Assembly (NCBI GenBank): GCA_029959085.1
Contig: JARWIR010000050.1
Location: forward strand, 3,038,001-3,102,000
Direction of reading: 5' to 3'
DNA from: Nemophila menziesii
Taxonomy: Eukaryota; Streptophyta; Magnoliopsida; Boraginales; Hydrophyllaceae
Length of the DNA: 64,000 nucleotides
The notes under the pieces are model-generated. The model was not told the origin of the DNA, did no database searches, and saw only the letters and a program-made list of their open reading frames with translations. The translations under genes were made by a program, and so were the position numbers. This document shows positions 1 through 9,116 of the stretch, piece after piece; position 1 is the first letter of the stretch; each line of letters opens with the position of its first letter.

Positions 1-205
1 CTCACCTCCTCTCCAAAATAACATCAAATCCTTAGTTTTTCCCAAGATTCTTCTTCAACCAATTCCTTAAATTAAACCCAATTCTTTCTTCTCCCATACA
101 AATTAACCAAGGCCCATCTCATATTTCACCTAGTTCTTAAATTCTTAAACCTCAAAACATCAAAATTCTAAACTTTTCCCTAAGTTTTTCATTATTTGAA
201 GTTTT

Positions 206-217
206 GAGTTTGGGGTG
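206..217 (+). promoter_or_regulatory. Polypurine-like tract upstream of the env-position ORF
   Basis: GAGTTTGGGGTG lies eight bases before the ATG of the 401-aa ORF. It is nearly the same motif as the true polypurine tract next to the 3' LTR and recurs at 1624 and 2170. The corresponding tract precedes the homologous ATG in element A (9126-9137, minus) and element B (22238-22249, minus). It could prime internal plus-strand synthesis or act as a leader signal; this is inference. Confidence 0.55.
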
Positions 218-224
218 AAAAGAG

Positions 225-1430
225 ATGACTAACAGAACCGGTGATTTCCGAAGAACTGCTCCTAGAAGAAAGACCACCATTGGTGGTTCTCAAGAACAAG
301 CTATTGAGATTCCTGATTCGCGTCCTAAACGAAAAATTGTTAAGCTTGATTCTAACAGAAAAGAAATCACAGGTCAAAAGAGAAGATTAATTGATGAGAT
401 TGAAAGTGAGAAGGAACCAGAAGAGGAAATTACGAAGAACATTGAGAAGGAAACTGAACAAGAGATTCCGGAAGAACCCGTTCAAAAACCTCCGCGTATG
501 AAGATGTGGGCACACAAGCCTAAGAGGGTTTACACTTGTTGGAATACTCAGGTTTGTGAAAGAATTGAATTTTTGAAATTTGGGGAGGAGACAAATTTTC
601 CTAAGGGTATTATGAGTAGTGATTACAAGGAATATGCTGTGACATGTGCTAAGTTTGGTTGGAAAGAATTACAAGAAAGGAAGCTTGAGTTTATTCCTAC
701 TTTTGTGCGAGAATTTTACGAAGGTTTAGCTACCTCCCATGATGCCATTGATATCCGCAAAAAGGTAGTTCCTTTCTCTATTGAACGTATTCGGAAATCC
801 TTGAAACTACCCAACTTTTCTGGAACATGCCCTTTCCAAGAAACTCTTAATGACCCTTCTTTTGATTTTGAATCCCTTTGGGGGACCGTGCTTGTTAATG
901 GGACTAGCCCAATTCCTGAAGGTGAGAGATATCCTGGACAGTTTTACAGCAGTAGTTTGACACCTCGTGCTAAGGTTTGGTCTCGTTTCGTAATACCCAC
1001 TTTCTTTGGTATTAAACACACTTCCGAGTTGAAGAAAGAGCATATCCTTGTTATTAAGTGTATTTTGGAGGAGAAACCATTTGATGTTGCTAAGATCATT
1101 TATGATACAATCATGGAGTTCGCGAAATCACCAATGAAACAACAAAATCTGAAGTTTCCTTGTACTATTACTCAGTTGTGTCTAGACGCAAAGATTCCGC
1201 GTAAGGACGCAGATATTGATACTGTTTCAGTTGGTGTAAGTATAGCTTTGAGCACAATCAAGAACATCCATGAAGAAGCAACACGAACTACAAGAAGTCC
1301 GAGAACTCCTCAATCAAAGAAAGTGAAAACTGTACCTGAGTTGGAAGCGAAGATTCAGGTGTTGGAAGAGAATCAGGAGAAGATGATTGCTACCTTGGGA
1401 AACGTTACAAAAGAATTGCACCTGCTTTGA
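225..1430 (+). CDS. Athila env-position ORF, 'putative plant transposon protein' domain
   Basis: The ORF encodes 401 aa from the first ATG after a purine-rich leader. Residues 1-95 are charged and Lys/Glu-rich with basic, NLS-like stretches (RPKRKIVK, residues 33-40). Residues about 100-330 match the plant-specific domain annotated as a putative plant transposon protein (Transposase_32 type); recognisable blocks are FYEGL (164-168), KVWSRFVIPTF (250-260) and FPCTITQLC (311-319). Residues about 365-400 form a short coiled coil. In Athila elements such an ORF lies between pol and the 3' LTR, the place of env in retroviruses, but I see no signal peptide or transmembrane segment. It is uninterrupted, unlike its remnants in A and B, which share the start MTNRT or MIKRT. 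Its function is unknown. Confidence 0.8.
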   Translation: MTNRTGDFRRTAPRRKTTIGGSQEQAIEIPDSRPKRKIVKLDSNRKEITGQKRRLIDEIESEKEPEEEITKNIEKETEQEIPEEPVQKPPRMKMWAHKPKRVYTCWNTQVCERIEFLKFGEETNFPKGIMSSDYKEYAVTCAKFGWKELQERKLEFIPTFVREFYEGLATSHDAIDIRKKVVPFSIERIRKSLKLPNFSGTCPFQETLNDPSFDFESLWGTVLVNGTSPIPEGERYPGQFYSSSLTPRAKVWSRFVIPTFFGIKHTSELKKEHILVIKCILEEKPFDVAKIIYDTIMEFAKSPMKQQNLKFPCTITQLCLDAKIPRKDADIDTVSVGVSIALSTIKNIHEEATRTTRSPRTPQSKKVKTVPELEAKIQVLEENQEKMIATLGNVTKELHLL

Positions 1431-1597
1431 AACTTAATCCTAGGCGTAAATACACTTCAAAACGCGATTTATGATCCTGTTACGCGAGATAAAGGTCCAG
1501 AACGCAACACCGATAACCAGCCTCGCGCTGGTTAAGATATGTTTTCTAAACTTTCCTCTTAGTGTATATTAGTTTAAATGCTTTATTGAGTCTTTTC

Positions 1598-1635
1598 GAG
1601 TCGTGGGGACACGACTCATTTTTGAGTTTGGGGTG
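1598..1635 (+). promoter_or_regulatory. Perfect hairpin followed by polypurine-like tract
   Basis: GAGTCGTGGGGACACGACTC (1598-1617) forms an 8-bp perfect stem with a GGGA loop. Six bases downstream is the tract GAGTTTGGGGTG (1624-1635). The identical 20-nt hairpin and adjacent tract occur at 8511-8548 (element A, minus) and 21354-21391 (element B, minus). Its place just after the env-position ORF could suit a transcript-processing, packaging or secondary priming signal; the role is inference. Confidence 0.7.
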
Positions 1636-2151
1636 GGGTTCGTTGCCTCATCCCAATTTTTTATGTGTTATTTGCTTTATTTGCTTTCAATAAAAGAATT
1701 TTCGGAGTTGCGTTTGACTGTAGAAATTTTAAATATCCCTTTAAGCATACTTTTGATGAATCCATGATAGTAAATAGTGGACTTTAGGGATTGATATAAA
1801 ACGCACTTACAATTGCATGCGAACATAGGTAATTGATAGGAAAAATTAATGAACAATGCAAATGAAGTAAGCTTGTACTCAAGGAATATGTTTGGTGTGT
1901 AGAACGTGAAATCTTAATTAGTAGAGAACCCACCTAGATATGAACTAAAGACAAGCTATGTACTTAGGAAAATGATAGGGGCAGTTCTTTGTTAGCCATT
2001 TGTGCCTTTTTAGCCTTCTATCCCGTGTATTAATTATTATCCGTCTTAGCCCACTTTGAGCCTTTAGCCTTTTCTTTGTAGCCACGATATAAGCCATTAT
2101 CCCTTAGATTATTAGGCATGACCATATGACCCGCACTTGAATCACAATCCT

Positions 2152-2181
2152 GAGACATGTCTCGAGCTTGAGTTTGGGGTG
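2152..2181 (+). promoter_or_regulatory. Palindrome followed by third polypurine-like tract
   Basis: The perfect 12-bp palindrome GAGACATGTCTC (2152-2163) is followed by GAGTTTGGGGTG (2170-2181). The homologous places in A and B also have a short stem before the tract, with one paired change (GAGAC/GTCTT in A, GAAAC/GTTTT in B). Confidence 0.5.
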
Positions 2182-2970
2182 GTGGGACCACATATGGGAA
2201 ATTAAATGGGTAGGGATTGATGTGCTTTGTATTGTAGCACAATTGCAGATGATATATACTTATAACCCTTTGCCGGGAATGAAGAAAAATGAAAAAGAAA
2301 AAAAAATGAAAAAAGTTGAAAATTCATACAGTAGGAACCGGGAACCCGGATTCGTCAAAACCGGGAACCCGGTTTGCTCCTGTACAAAAAAAAAAGAGAA
2401 AAGAAAAAGAAAAAAAAATATGAATGAATAAAACATCCGGCAAAGTGGAATTTTCTGAAAATCATCTTGTTAATAGTGGGTAGACATGGGACGCTAAATT
2501 GTTGCGTATATGGGTGAGTGAGAACATCTTTTTGAGCGTTAACTCAAGCTCGAGGACACTGTTGATGGTAAGTGAGGAGAGAGCCAAAAGCTCACTTCAA
2601 ATTTACCAAATATACATCCACACCCGTCCTTAAGCCAATATTATAACCGTAAAGACCCCGTGATTCCTAAGTGCATAGTGAATTTATAATTCTGTTGATA
2701 GGGAATACACTAGGTGGAGCGTTCAAAGCGAGTTAGGATTAATGACCACCCTATAGCCATCATACAGAGATGAGTACAAGTGTAACCTTCAAGCATTGCG
2801 ACTTTAATTATATGATTGAGATTATTTATGTTTGATGTTGCATGATTAGTGTATGTGTATATTAGTTTTTAGAGTTTACTATATGAGATTTATTTTGAGT
2901 TTTGCTTTAGGGTTTATTTACTAGCTTCTATTTGTTTATACGCTTACTTCTACCCCTTTGTTTTGTTTTA

Positions 2971-3006
2971 CTTTGTCGGGACGACAAAGGTTTGAGTTGG
3001 GGGTCT
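2971..3006 (+). promoter_or_regulatory. Hairpin and polypurine tract of element P
   Basis: CTTTGTCGGGACGACAAAG (2971-2989) is an 8-bp stem with a GGA loop. Four bases later the polypurine tract GAGTTGGGGGTCT (2994-3006) abuts the LTR start TGATGTCTCC. Polypurine tracts at this position prime plus-strand DNA synthesis in LTR retrotransposons. The hairpin directly before it is conserved in A and B. Confidence 0.85.
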
Positions 3007-4568
3007 TGATGTCTCCCTAATTGTTCTTATTTTAGACCCTTGGGAGACATCATTTATGGTGTTTATTTAATTAATTTGATAGACTTTTGTACTAAATATT
3101 CAATAATCCGGAATTACCTTTTTATTTCTAGCATTTTTAATTTATTAAACTTTTGCGCGTAATATTGGTATTTTTAGTGTAAAGTTTACAGGTTTCAGAT
3201 GTTAGCTAGGAGAGGAATCCGAGGAGAAGGTCAAAGATCGTGAATTAGAGTCAAGACTCGAAGACAAATCACGAAGATATTATTTTTAGAGCTGAAAATC
3301 CACTTTCCAGGCCATAGATTGCTGATTTCGAGGTGCTTAAGCGATGATTTAGCCGCTGACCTTTGAAGAGAAATCATTCCTTATCGAGTTACGGAACTTT
3401 AGCAACTGGAATGAGGTCAATCGGAGTCATAACGGATCGGGAAAAGCCGTTTTAGTGAAGGTGTATCAGCAGTTACGGGATTTTGGGCTTAGAAAGTGGG
3501 CTTGGACATTTAATTAATATTCTATTTTCTGGTCCAAGCCCTAGAACGAATTTATGCTTATAAAAGGAGGTCTGGACTTCTATTTTTCACACAATTCACA
3601 TTCCACAAGATTAAAACACCAGAGAGAAGCAACAGAAGGAAGAAAGAAGAAGCTACAAGAGCTGGAGTGGGTCTATAGCTCCGTTCGTAGTCATTCCAAT
3701 TCCGGAAATTAGGTTCTTTTTATATTTTAATTTTGTAAACAATATGAATTCCCTTTCTTTTAATTTAGTTTTTAATTTTAATATGAGCTAAGCTTTTAAT
3801 AGTGCTTGAGAACAAACAATGGGTGAATCTTAATTTTATGAAATAACGAATGTTGAATTTGGGTTTATGCTAAATTAAATTAGATTGGGTTTATTACTCT
3901 TTTCGATAATTTGTGATTATTTACTGATTTTAGAGTCGCGAACTAAGATTAGGTATTAGTATCTAAGCTATTCCACATAAGTGGCGTGTGGATCATCCTG
4001 ACGGAGGGTTTAGGTATAGAATTAATTATTCAATCTAGGATAAAAGCTATTGATTCTGACGAACTTAGTTAATTCTAGGGCCAATGAGGTAATACACTTA
4101 ATCATCCAACGGTGGATCATATTTACCCTGACGGGACTAGTGACACTTTAGGATTGCCTTATAGTCCACCCTGACGGGGGTATAAGGAATTTAGAATCCC
4201 GACCATTGTAATTGACCAATTTAGCCCTTAAACAACATAAGTTAGGAAGTAAGATTAGGAGGATCCTTGCGTTCTCAAGTACTACATCTCATATTGCGTT
4301 TTCACTTATTTTACTTGCGTCTTAGCTTCTACTTGCATTTAATTATTTGTCTTTCATTCATTAGCTTTAATCAACAAAACCAAACAAATATTTTATAATT
4401 TTTTATTTTCATAAGTGCATCAATCACTACTTGCTAAACATTGTGATCAACCATCCGTCCTTGGAACGAATCTGTATTATCATACATACTACTTGGGACA
4501 ACCGTACACTTGCGGTTGTGGTTCGATTAGCATTTGCATTTATTTTTAGAACACACAAAGGACCACCA
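3007..4568 (+). repeat. 3' LTR of element P
   Basis: The LTR is 1562 bp, starts TGATGTCTCC after the polypurine tract and ends GGACCACCA, where CACTA transposase coding sequence resumes. A TATA box (TATAAAAG) is at 3559-3566. Compared in reverse complement it is clearly related to the LTRs of A and B and closest at its 3' end to the solo LTR at 26762-28329 (which begins TGGTGGGTCC). It contains several CCTGACGG-type repeats also found in the other LTRs. Confidence 0.88.
3559..3566 (+). promoter_or_regulatory. TATA box in LTR of element P
   Basis: TATAAAAG in the middle of the LTR, in sense orientation, at the position expected for the Pol II promoter at the U3/R boundary. The counterpart TATAAATA is at 6351-6358 and 14100-14107 (element A, minus) and 27777-27784 (solo LTR, minus). 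Confidence 0.55.
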
Positions 4569-5334
4569 GAAACCATCGGGAAACTTCTATGCCTTCAACA
4601 AGTCAAGAAATATTTTCCACTTTTCCGTTGACAAAGTATACGTTGCTCATTTCAGTATCGGTTTACCGTCTCTCGATGTCAACCAAAAATCTTTCCTGAT
4701 ATTCATATCCTGAAGATCCATTCTTGCTTTCACGTTATCTTTGTTAACCTTCCCATCAAGTCCTATGACTTTACCGAGCAAACTATCACACACATTTTTC
4801 TCGTAATGCATAACGTCAATGTTATGTTTCAACAAATTTTCGGACCCAATAAGGTAAACAATAAAAAATACTCTTTTTCTTCCAATTGAATAGACGTGGA
4901 ACAATTTGCTTCACGATCTTGCCCCCAAAGTCCTTGTGTTTACCGGTAGACACAATGGGAAGCCCATCTAACTGTGTCTGAATATCGACATGAGTATATT
5001 TCTTCTGTGGGCACCTATGATCGGTACCCCGGTACGAAACCTTGTATTTTCTAAATCGATGTCCGGGAGGTAACCAACGTCTATGGTCAAAGTAAACAAC
5101 CCCTTTCTTCACCCTCAATACGGAGTAGAATCCATGCATTCTGAACAAGCTAAGTAACCTTGACCCGACCATCCCGAAGTGTATGACCTAGCGGGGTAAT
5201 CATTAGTCGTGGACAACAAACAATCCTTCATCGTAAACTCTTCCTTCTTGTGGGCATCATACGTAAGGATCCCTTTATCCCACAACTCGTCCAACTCATC
5301 TATAACAGGTCGAAGAAATACAACCATGTCCTTG
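4569..5334 (-). pseudogene. CACTA transposase (TNP2), downstream fragment
   Basis: This is the continuation of the transposase gene broken by element A. Removing A and one CCTTG copy joins ...PGK to DMVVFLRPVIDELDELWDKG in frame. Recognisable TNP2 blocks follow: SGWSGQGYLACSEC, FDHRRWLPPGHRFR, HNIDVMHYEKNVCDSLLG and KARMDLQDM; finally KFPDGF is cut by element P at 4568. There are at least two frameshifts (around 5130 and 4870) and stop codons before KFPDGF, so it is dead. In life the protein would bind the element ends and catalyse cut-and-paste transposition. Confidence 0.88.
5330..5334. repeat. Target-site duplicate of element A (left)
   Basis: CCTTG immediately precedes the left LTR (TGGTGTCTCC) and is repeated perfectly at 14885-14889 after the right LTR. 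Five-bp duplications are typical of Ty3 integrase. Confidence 0.9.
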
Positions 5335-7134
5335 TGGTGTCTCCTAGTGTGTTCTAAATAAACACACCTAAAAAAGGCAAGACACGTACCGCAAGTGTAC
5401 GGGTCGTCCAAGTAATATCCGGTAAACGGGATTTCGATCTCAGGGACGGATTAGGTATAATTCAAAGTGTTATGCAATAAATGGAACTAGTTGCTTGAAT
5501 GAAAATTAAAAGTAAAGAAAATGATTTTTATTTTGTTTTTGATTAAAGGGCTAAAGTGCAATTAAAGTAAATATTAAACTAAAATTAAAACTAATGCAAG
5601 AAAGTAAATACGAAGAGACTAAAAGGATGAGAGAATGGTACTTGAGTCACGCTACGTTTCACCAAAATAAACTTAATCAATGCTTCTTCTAAGGGACAAA
5701 TTAGTAACTAGTAATAGTCGGGATTCTAGATTCTCCTAACCCCCGTCAGGGTGGACTTAGGAGCTATTCTCAGGTGTTACAAACCCCGTAGGACGATCAT
5801 AATCCACCTTCGAATGTCAAGTTCTCTACCCAATTGGCTATAAGATTAACTAAGTCCGTCAGGATCAATAATTTCTATCTTACGTTCATTACCTATGTCA
5901 GTAATTAAACCCCCCGTCAAGATGATCACTTCCCCACCAAAGTGAATAGCCTAATTACTCAAACCTATGTCTAATTGATCAGATTAAAAATAGTGAAATT
6001 AACTTACGATAACAAACAATACTAAATTACTCAACTTGATTTAAATCATAAAAATCCCAAATCAGAAAACATTAATTAAATAAATTAAGGTTCAACCCTT
6101 ATAGCGCTTCTCAAGCACTTAAGGAGTTTAGCTCATAACGGAAAATAAAACTAAAACAAATAAATTAAAAGACATAATGTTTTACAGAAAGAAATAAATA
6201 AAACCTAATGAAGAGGTTGGGTTTGTCTTGAATTGGAGATATAGACAGTCTCCAGCTCTAGCTTTCTTCCTTCCTGCTTGCTCTGACTTGAATCCTTAAG
6301 CCTATTTGATAATGATATGAAGTGTGTGTAAAAGAGGAGGCTAAGGGGTGTATTTATAGGTTTTAGGAGCCTCTAGGTCGAATTTTCTTGGAGTGGAAGA
6401 CAAGTCAAGGACTCTTAAATTCGTAGCCCTAAATTCCAGGAAAGGTAAGATTTTGCTGCTGATTTGATTTGGTCATATCAGATTCAATACTTATCTGTTT
6501 GAGAAGTTACAATATATGAAACCACTTGTCTTGGAAAGCTCTTTCTATTGGTGCAGACCATTCGTCCAGAATCATTGCCAATATTTAATTATGAATTAAT
6601 CTCTAAAACGTGGCTGGAATTTCAGATTCACAAGGCAGCTTTATCTTTTATTTTTTTGAATAAATCTTTCCTAAATCTTCTTATTTCCATGTAAATCTTC
6701 TTTCCTTTAATCTTTATCTTGACTTGGTCTCTAAGTAATTACCATTTATCTTTTAAAGCTTCACATTAAATAAATAATTAAACCGCATATGCTTAAAAAG
6801 AATAAATCAATAATTCAAGAAATAGAAATAGGAAAGTGCACTCTAAAAATAGAAACTCTAGTAAAAACATTTCCTAACACTCTAAAATACACTAAGACTT
6901 TATTCTCACTTCTCCACCTTGTATTGGTCTTTCATGAAATTCAGGAACCTATTTAACTTTGCATCAAAAATAGTCAAATTTACGCACAAAAGCTCAGAAA
7001 ATGCAAATAGTTAAATTCCAAGGGGATAAGTATAATATGACAAATTATGCATAAAAGTCTAGCTAATAAGTCAATAATTCACCTAAAATGATGTCTCTAG
7101 AGGGCTAATAATTAGAACAAATAGGGAGACATCA
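5335..7134 (-). repeat. 3' LTR of element A
   Basis: 1800 bp bounded by TGGTGTCTCC and GGAGACATCA, which form imperfect 10-bp terminal inverted repeats. It carries a short insertion (TTCTAAAT-like) near 5350 absent from the other LTR. A TATA box on the minus strand lies at 6351-6358. The first 1.08 kb is almost identical to 13093-14160. Confidence 0.93.
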
Positions 7135-7170
7135 AGACCCCCAACTCAAACCTTTGTCGTCTCGACAAAG
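7135..7170 (-). promoter_or_regulatory. Polypurine tract and hairpin of element A
   Basis: On the minus strand GAGTTGGGGGTCT (7135-7147) abuts the 3' LTR. Just upstream is the hairpin at 7152-7170, CTTTGTCG stem with AGA loop, the counterpart of 2971-2989 in P. Confidence 0.85.
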
Positions 7171-8605
7171 TAAAATTAAAACAAGGCCCCTTTTAGGTGA
7201 ATGCAGAAGGTAGAATCTAGAAAATATTCCCAAAGAAAAACTTAAAACAAATCTCATATAGTCTAATCTAGGAATTAATATACATCTACACTTATCATGC
7301 AAAATCAAATACAAAACAATATCAATCCAAAATTTATTTCACAATGCTAGAAGGTTACGCTTAATACTTATCTCAAGATGGTGGCTATAGGGTGTTCCTC
7401 GATCTTTACTTGCTTTGAACGCTCCGCTTAGAATATTCCCTATTAACTCACTGTGCATCTAGGAATCACGAGGTCTTTACGGTTTTAGCATAGGCTGAAG
7501 GATGGTATGGTATGTATATTTGGTAAATTTGAAGTGAGCTTTTGGCTCTCTCCTCACTTACCATCAACAACTGTCCAAGAGCTTGAGTTTATACTCGAAT
7601 AACGTTCTCACTCAACCCAATTGACGCGCTTAATTAGCGTCCCCAAATTAATCCCATAAGCACTAAGGATGATTCACTTAAAAAATTCCACTTTGCCAGT
7701 CCGAATATATTCTTTTCAAATCATTTACTCAATTCTTTTCTTTTTGTATAGCCATGACTCCCTTTTTGATGTTGAGATGTCATGCTATTTTTCATAGTTA
7801 TGCATATTCATAACTTGAGCTTGAAGCTTCTTTTCCATTCACTATTACCCCGGCAAAGGGTTACAATATCATAAACCTGTGAATCATCAAAATATATAAC
7901 CGAGCACAATTGATAAGCTCAAAAAAATCCCAACCCAATAAATTCCCATAATGGTGGACCCACCACCCCAAACTCAAGCTCAAGACAGGAAGTCTCAGGA
8001 TCGTGATTCAAGTGCGGGTCATATGGTCATGCCTAACAATCTAAAGGGATATTGGCTTATAATGTGGAGACAAAAGAAAGGCTTAAAGGCTAAAAATTTG
8101 GCTATGAAGGATACAATTAATTCAGGGATAGAAGGCCAAAAAAGGATTCAAAGGGCTAACAAAGAACTACCTCTATCATTTTCCTATCTACACAGCTTGC
8201 TTCTAGTTCATACATAAGTGGGTTATCTACTCATTTAGATCTCACGTTCTACAAACCACTTATTATCCTTAAGCACAAGTTTACTTCTTTTGCATTGTTT
8301 ATAAATTCTTCCTATCAATTATCTCATATTCGCATGCAATTAAAGTGCGTTTTATACTAACTCCTAAAGTCAACTATTTTCTATCATAAATTTATAAAAA
8401 GCATGCTTGATGGGGGGATTTAAAACACTCTACAGTCAAACACAACCCTAAAAAAAATTCTTTCTGAAAAGCATGTAAAACACAAAAAATTGGGATGAGG
8501 CAACGAACCCCACCCCAAACTCAAAAGTGAGTCGTGTCCCCACGACTCGAAAAAGACTCAATAAAGCAATAAAAACTAAACTACCTAACTAGTGCCTACC
8601 ATTAA
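7171..8605 (-). other. Conserved non-coding 3' region of element A
   Basis: There is no supported ORF. In reverse complement it shares blocks with 1431-2970 of P: the tract at 7964-7975 with a weak stem at 7982-7996, the block around 7850 (CCGGCAAAGGG) and the hairpin-tract module at 8511-8548. The block at 7490-7600 matches the segment around 2540-2640 in P and 20300-20430 in B. Confidence 0.6.
8511..8548 (-). promoter_or_regulatory. Conserved hairpin and polypurine-like tract of element A
   Basis: The 20-nt perfect hairpin (8529-8548) is identical to that of element P; the tract GAGTTTGGGGTG is at 8511-8522 on the minus strand. It lies just downstream of the env-position remnant, as in P. 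Confidence 0.7.
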
Positions 8606-9116
8606 TTAAGAAGAAGAATTAGAACGAGGTACCTGGCCATAAAGATCCATCATATCCTCCTCCTCCGAAGAAGAATTATTATCAATATCCATGTTCAAGG
8701 TTACCTTACTCCTTATTGAATTCATCTTGGCAATTTCCTCCCAAAGTGCTAAAATTTGTTTCCTTAAATGATCGATTTGTTGTTGATGTATGATAGCCCA
8801 TGGGGGTGTGTAAGAATCACTCAGAGAAGAAGAAGAAGAACCTTGATCTTGGATTTGTGTCCTTTCTTTAGGCTTTGATGGTACCTTCATCCTAGCTGTG
8901 AATTTCTTGTGTAGTGGTGGTGCAGGTGCCTTTTCTTCAATATCATTTGTTCTCAAGTAGACATCGCCTTTGATAGTGATATTATAAGGTATATTATTAT
9001 TATTATAAGATATCTTCCTATCCCACCTCGGTAGTTGGATATCGGGCTATGGTTTGGTCATTCCCTAGGATGCAACACTTCCTCTTATAATCCATAGCAT
9101 CTGTTCTGTTTGTCAT
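8606..9116 (-). pseudogene. Remnant of env-position ORF in element A
   Basis: On the minus strand it starts with an ATG at 9114-9116 encoding MTNRT, as in the 401-aa ORF of P, then runs into stops after about 33 codons. An open stretch of 116 codons (8606-8956) remains; it is Ser-rich and has a leucine-containing coiled coil (HLRKQILALWEEI) followed by acidic residues. The conserved globular domain of P is missing, so most of the ORF has been deleted. No function is likely. Confidence 0.6.

Larger units (their letters stand above)
1431..2970 (+). other. Conserved non-coding 3' region of element P
   Basis: There is no convincing ORF here. Blocks of this region are recognisable in the same order in element A (7171-8605) and element B (19961-21480), although their coding parts have decayed. 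Shared blocks include the hairpin at 1598-1617, the tract and following GC-rich block at 1624-1660, the tract at 2170-2181, a block around 2260-2275 (CCCTTTGCCGGG), and a block around 2540-2600 just after the TCAAGCTCGAGGAC segment. Two GGGAACCCGG repeats lie at 2339-2371. Confidence 0.6.
1..4568 (+). mobile_element. Athila-like Ty3 LTR retrotransposon, 3' half (element P)
   Basis: This is the 3' part of a plus-strand LTR retrotransposon; gag, pol and the 5' LTR lie left of the window. It holds an env-position ORF (225-1430), about 1.6 kb of conserved non-coding DNA, a polypurine tract and a 3' LTR (3007-4568). The right flank continues directly into CACTA transposase coding sequence, so P inserted into that gene; the right-hand target duplicate should be GAAAC (4569-4573). 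The left duplicate is out of view. The Athila assignment rests on similarity of its LTR ends and non-coding region to elements A and B, which have an Asp-tRNA primer site and Athila-type gag. Confidence 0.88.

Noticed and set aside
225..1430. True retroviral envelope protein.
   Set aside because: The position is that of env, but there is no signal peptide or transmembrane segment, and the sequence matches the plant transposon-protein domain instead.
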